Below are positions 61,913-64,000 of a DNA stretch of 64,000 nt, one piece after another (positions within the stretch are counted from its first letter, which is position 1; every line of letters starts with the position of its first letter). The stretch lies in the NCBI GenBank assembly GCA_018296165.2, contig JACKQL020000010.1:248001-312000 (forward strand). The letters are read 5' to 3'. The stretch is from Termitomyces sp. T153 (lineage: Eukaryota > Basidiomycota > Agaricomycetes > Agaricales > Lyophyllaceae). Made by a program: the position numbers and the translations under genes. The notes under the pieces were generated by a model. It was not told where the DNA came from, made no database searches, and saw nothing but the letters and a program-made list of their open reading frames with translations.

Positions 61913-62516
61913 AACACAAGGTGTGTAATCTCTGTGGAGCATGAGCCCATGTTAACAAGAAATGCTCAGAATGAAAATGTACCAAAACCTCGATACCGAC
62001 CTATGGTCAAATGCCGAAAGATCGATCAAGCGATGCTCGAAAGGCTCCAGACCGGAAAGACAGCCGTGGAGAACCATGAAGATGGAATCAGATCCAATAA
62101 TAGTGACAACAAATTGGAAGATGAAGATCCTCTTCCGCCAGTCAGTGAAGCATTCACAATGACTGATGTAGAAACCCTGGCATTTGAGGTAGAGGCTTCG
62201 ATCAATCTCGACGCAGTTGCTTTGCTGGACATAATATCAGAGAAGCCACGATCAATTTGGACTAACTCAATCATACCCAACAGCCTACTGACAAGGTCTC
62301 AATGGCATTGCAGAACGACAATGAGAATATATGGAACTTCTAGCATTATTTACATCATTTACATGTGAAATATTATTCACATCTGTGAATAAATGGATGG
62401 TTACATGTTACTAACAGAAATGTGATCATTGTTATTAACTCATGTGAAAAATACTCTTCGGGACCCAGGAGTTAGTAACAAAGGTAACTTTCTCCTGGGG
62501 AGTTATTCACCGAGCC

Positions 62517-62723
62517 CTAATTGCAATGTCTTGTCTGAACCCTGTCGATTTCCTGTTTGAGCTGAAGTTCCGTAAAAGGAAAGTATGCAGGAAGGTCACG
62601 CCTCCTCTGAACGCGCCGATTCATGCCAAGAAGTAGAGCGGTTCCGAAGTAGACAGCAATAACCGCTACCTTCACTTCCACGGCCACAGTGCACGCCCTT
62701 AACGTATACCATGTCTGATGGCT
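62517..62723 (-). other. Possible truncated host reading frame next to the hAT end
   Basis: A 68-codon minus frame, open between TAG at 62724-62726 and TAG at 62517-62519, reads KVAVIAVYFGTALLLG (membrane-span-like), then RRRDLPAYFPFTELQLKQEI. The stop lies in the terminal three bases of the hAT element, so a longer protein may have been cut by its insertion. No ATG is near the start and the frame overlaps the START gene's 5' region, so it may be accidental. Confidence 0.3.
62520..62527 (+). repeat. hAT target-site duplication, right
   Basis: ATTGCAAT directly after the right terminus; see the left copy ATCACAAT. Confidence 0.75.
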
Positions 62724-64000
62724 CTAGGTGAACAACTTCTTCCGCGTATTCTCCAACTAACACTATATTACAACAGGCTGCGACAATCATGGTCTGCTGC
62801 ACTAACAGACGCCGAAACACATTTTAGACAACTGCTTACATCACCTTCGAACGAGTGGAGACGAGCTACAAACAACAATGACAACTCGACGCCGAAGAAA
62901 GGAAAGGGAAAGGCATTGTCAATACCCGAAGTGACTGACGTAGTTGTTCATCGGAAACCCAGCAAGGCTGGCGACGACATCTACAGACTAGTGTTGGACG
63001 TTCCTCTCAGTGATGAAACATTTTCCTTGGAGCCATGGAAGGCTCTATTGGCAACACCCGAGCTAAGGCAGGAGTGGGACCCTGCCGTGGAGGAGGCACA
63101 CTTGTTGGAAGTGTTTGACCTTACAACACGAATTGCGAAGACGAACTTTACGCTGGGATGGCCATCGAAGTGTGTCCTGACTCTTTCGTTATGTACGACT
63201 TCTGACCTGAGATCAGCCCTCGAGACGCCGTAACAATATCCCGGACATTTCATGACGCCACGACTATAATTGATATCACCACGTCTCTACCTCGCTCAGC
63301 AGATGAGCCCGCATATCTTCGACCCTCTCCTCCTTTTGTACGGTCGCATATTCCGTGTGAGTATCTCACTTACTTGATGCTGCTTCCTCTGACATATTCG
63401 CAGTATTCGCATGGTGCATTCAACACATTCAACCACAACCAGCATCAAATCCTTCCAACGACACACATAAAAAGAGGTTCCCTTCAGGAAAGATACGCAT
63501 GACCTGCTTTTGGCAACACGACCTCAAATCTATGTGGGGTTTTGGGACGTCATCAAATCTCACGCAGCAACTCTGTACGATGACTTTAGGTCTCCTTAAG
63601 ACCGTCTTGAAACGTGGAGCTCGCGTACCGAAGCTGACAGGGTACGGAAACGGTATCAGTATCGAACGGTTACGGTTTCAAATTGACCGTGAAGCCCTCA
63701 CCATCGAATATGCCATCGTTCCCGAAGACGATACCACAACGAATGATGGTGTTCAAGGAACGATCGATGTCTATACGTTACGGGAACATCGCCGTCTCAT
63801 GCGCTCCATTGAAATTGTTCTTCCTTCGTCAGAAGGATGGGATGTACGACTGACAACGAGGGCTTCATCAGAGGAAGTTGAAAAGTTGCCATGGACTGCG
63901 CATGCCATCCGAAGTATCTCCTCCTCTTCTCAGTCTCCATCCATCCCACCAGATCAAATCATCCTTCGCCTGACTCATGCTCCTTTGATCGATGACCACT
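62711..64000 (+). CDS. START-like lipid-binding domain protein, 5' part
   Basis: The ATG at 62711 (MSDGSR, with an intron 62728-62776 splicing to LRQSWSAALTDAETHFRQLL) begins a gene that runs past the window. Alternatively the frame at 62718 reads through. The protein has IPEVTDVVVHRKPSKAGDDI then LEPWKALLATPELRQEWDPA, VEEAHLLEVFDLTTRIAKTN, TLGWPSNPRDAVTISRTFHD (intron near 63170-63216). After another intron (about 63359-63404) come FAWCIQHIQPQPAS, RMTCFWQHDLKSMWGFGTSS and the C-terminal helix-like LTQQLCTMTLGLLKTVLKRG. This is the START pattern (beta-grip with a WDP motif and a final helix), which binds a lipid in a cavity. The 3' end is cut by the window, so total length and other domains are unknown. 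Confidence 0.65.

Larger units (their letters stand above)
58606..62519 (+). mobile_element. hAT DNA transposon, degenerate
   Basis: Terminal inverted repeats TAGGGCTTGGTGAA (left) and the reverse of TAGGGCTCGGTGAA (right, TTCACCGAGCCCTA) bound a 3.9 kb element with an 8 bp target duplication, the length typical of hAT elements. The interior carries one broken transposase gene with BED finger and C-terminal dimerisation region. A 123 bp CpG-rich segment is inserted near its 3' end. Confidence 0.9.

Overview
The window looks like nuclear DNA of a mushroom-forming basidiomycete (Agaricomycetes-type). Introns are short (about 45-60 nt, GT..AG). The gene models are eukaryotic (CDC48, DGAT2, tubulin cofactor B, inositol polyphosphate kinase). 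Two tiny genes end in a CVVA CaaX box, like basidiomycete mating pheromone precursors. The repeats are typical fungal chromodomain Ty3/gypsy, Ty1/copia, Helitron and hAT elements. No species assignment is attempted.

Layout. (1) 1-24.6 kb is a nested transposon island: gypsy fragments, an almost complete minus-strand gypsy element (about 7.7-15.5 kb), then two head-to-tail Helitrons (a deleted one at 15.47-17.42 kb and a Rep/helicase-bearing one at 17.43-24.06 kb). (2) 24.6-46.1 kb is a compact island of host genes: DGAT2 (-), CDC48 (-), tubulin cofactor B (-), a glycosylated type I membrane protein (+), a Ser/Thr-rich single-pass membrane protein (-), a vezatin/Inp2-like protein (+), an unrecognised gene (+), a small conserved protein (-), an inositol polyphosphate multikinase (+), and two duplicated minus-strand pheromone-like precursor genes. 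(3) 46.1-62.5 kb is a second transposon island: a copia remnant, a 6.3 kb gypsy element with both 370 bp LTRs, several loose LTRs in opposing orientations, and a 3.9 kb hAT element. (4) 62.7-64 kb is the 5' part of a START-like gene that runs off the window.

The sharpest large-scale contrast is CpG content. The repeats have largely lost CpG. Their reading frames are broken mainly by TGA where CGA is expected and by CA/TG substitutions in catalytic motifs, as expected from cytosine methylation followed by deamination. The gene island keeps ordinary CpG. The most interesting locus is the pair of tandem CaaX peptide genes at 43.8-45.4 kb. Each carries two near-identical 13-residue pheromone-like units, and they lie in a roughly 1.07 kb duplicated block.

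How the genes relate: the host genes are unrelated housekeeping functions (lipid storage, protein segregation, tubulin folding, inositol phosphate signalling) and show no pathway clustering. The peptide pair would act outside the cell on a Ste3-type receptor, and no receptor gene is visible in this window.
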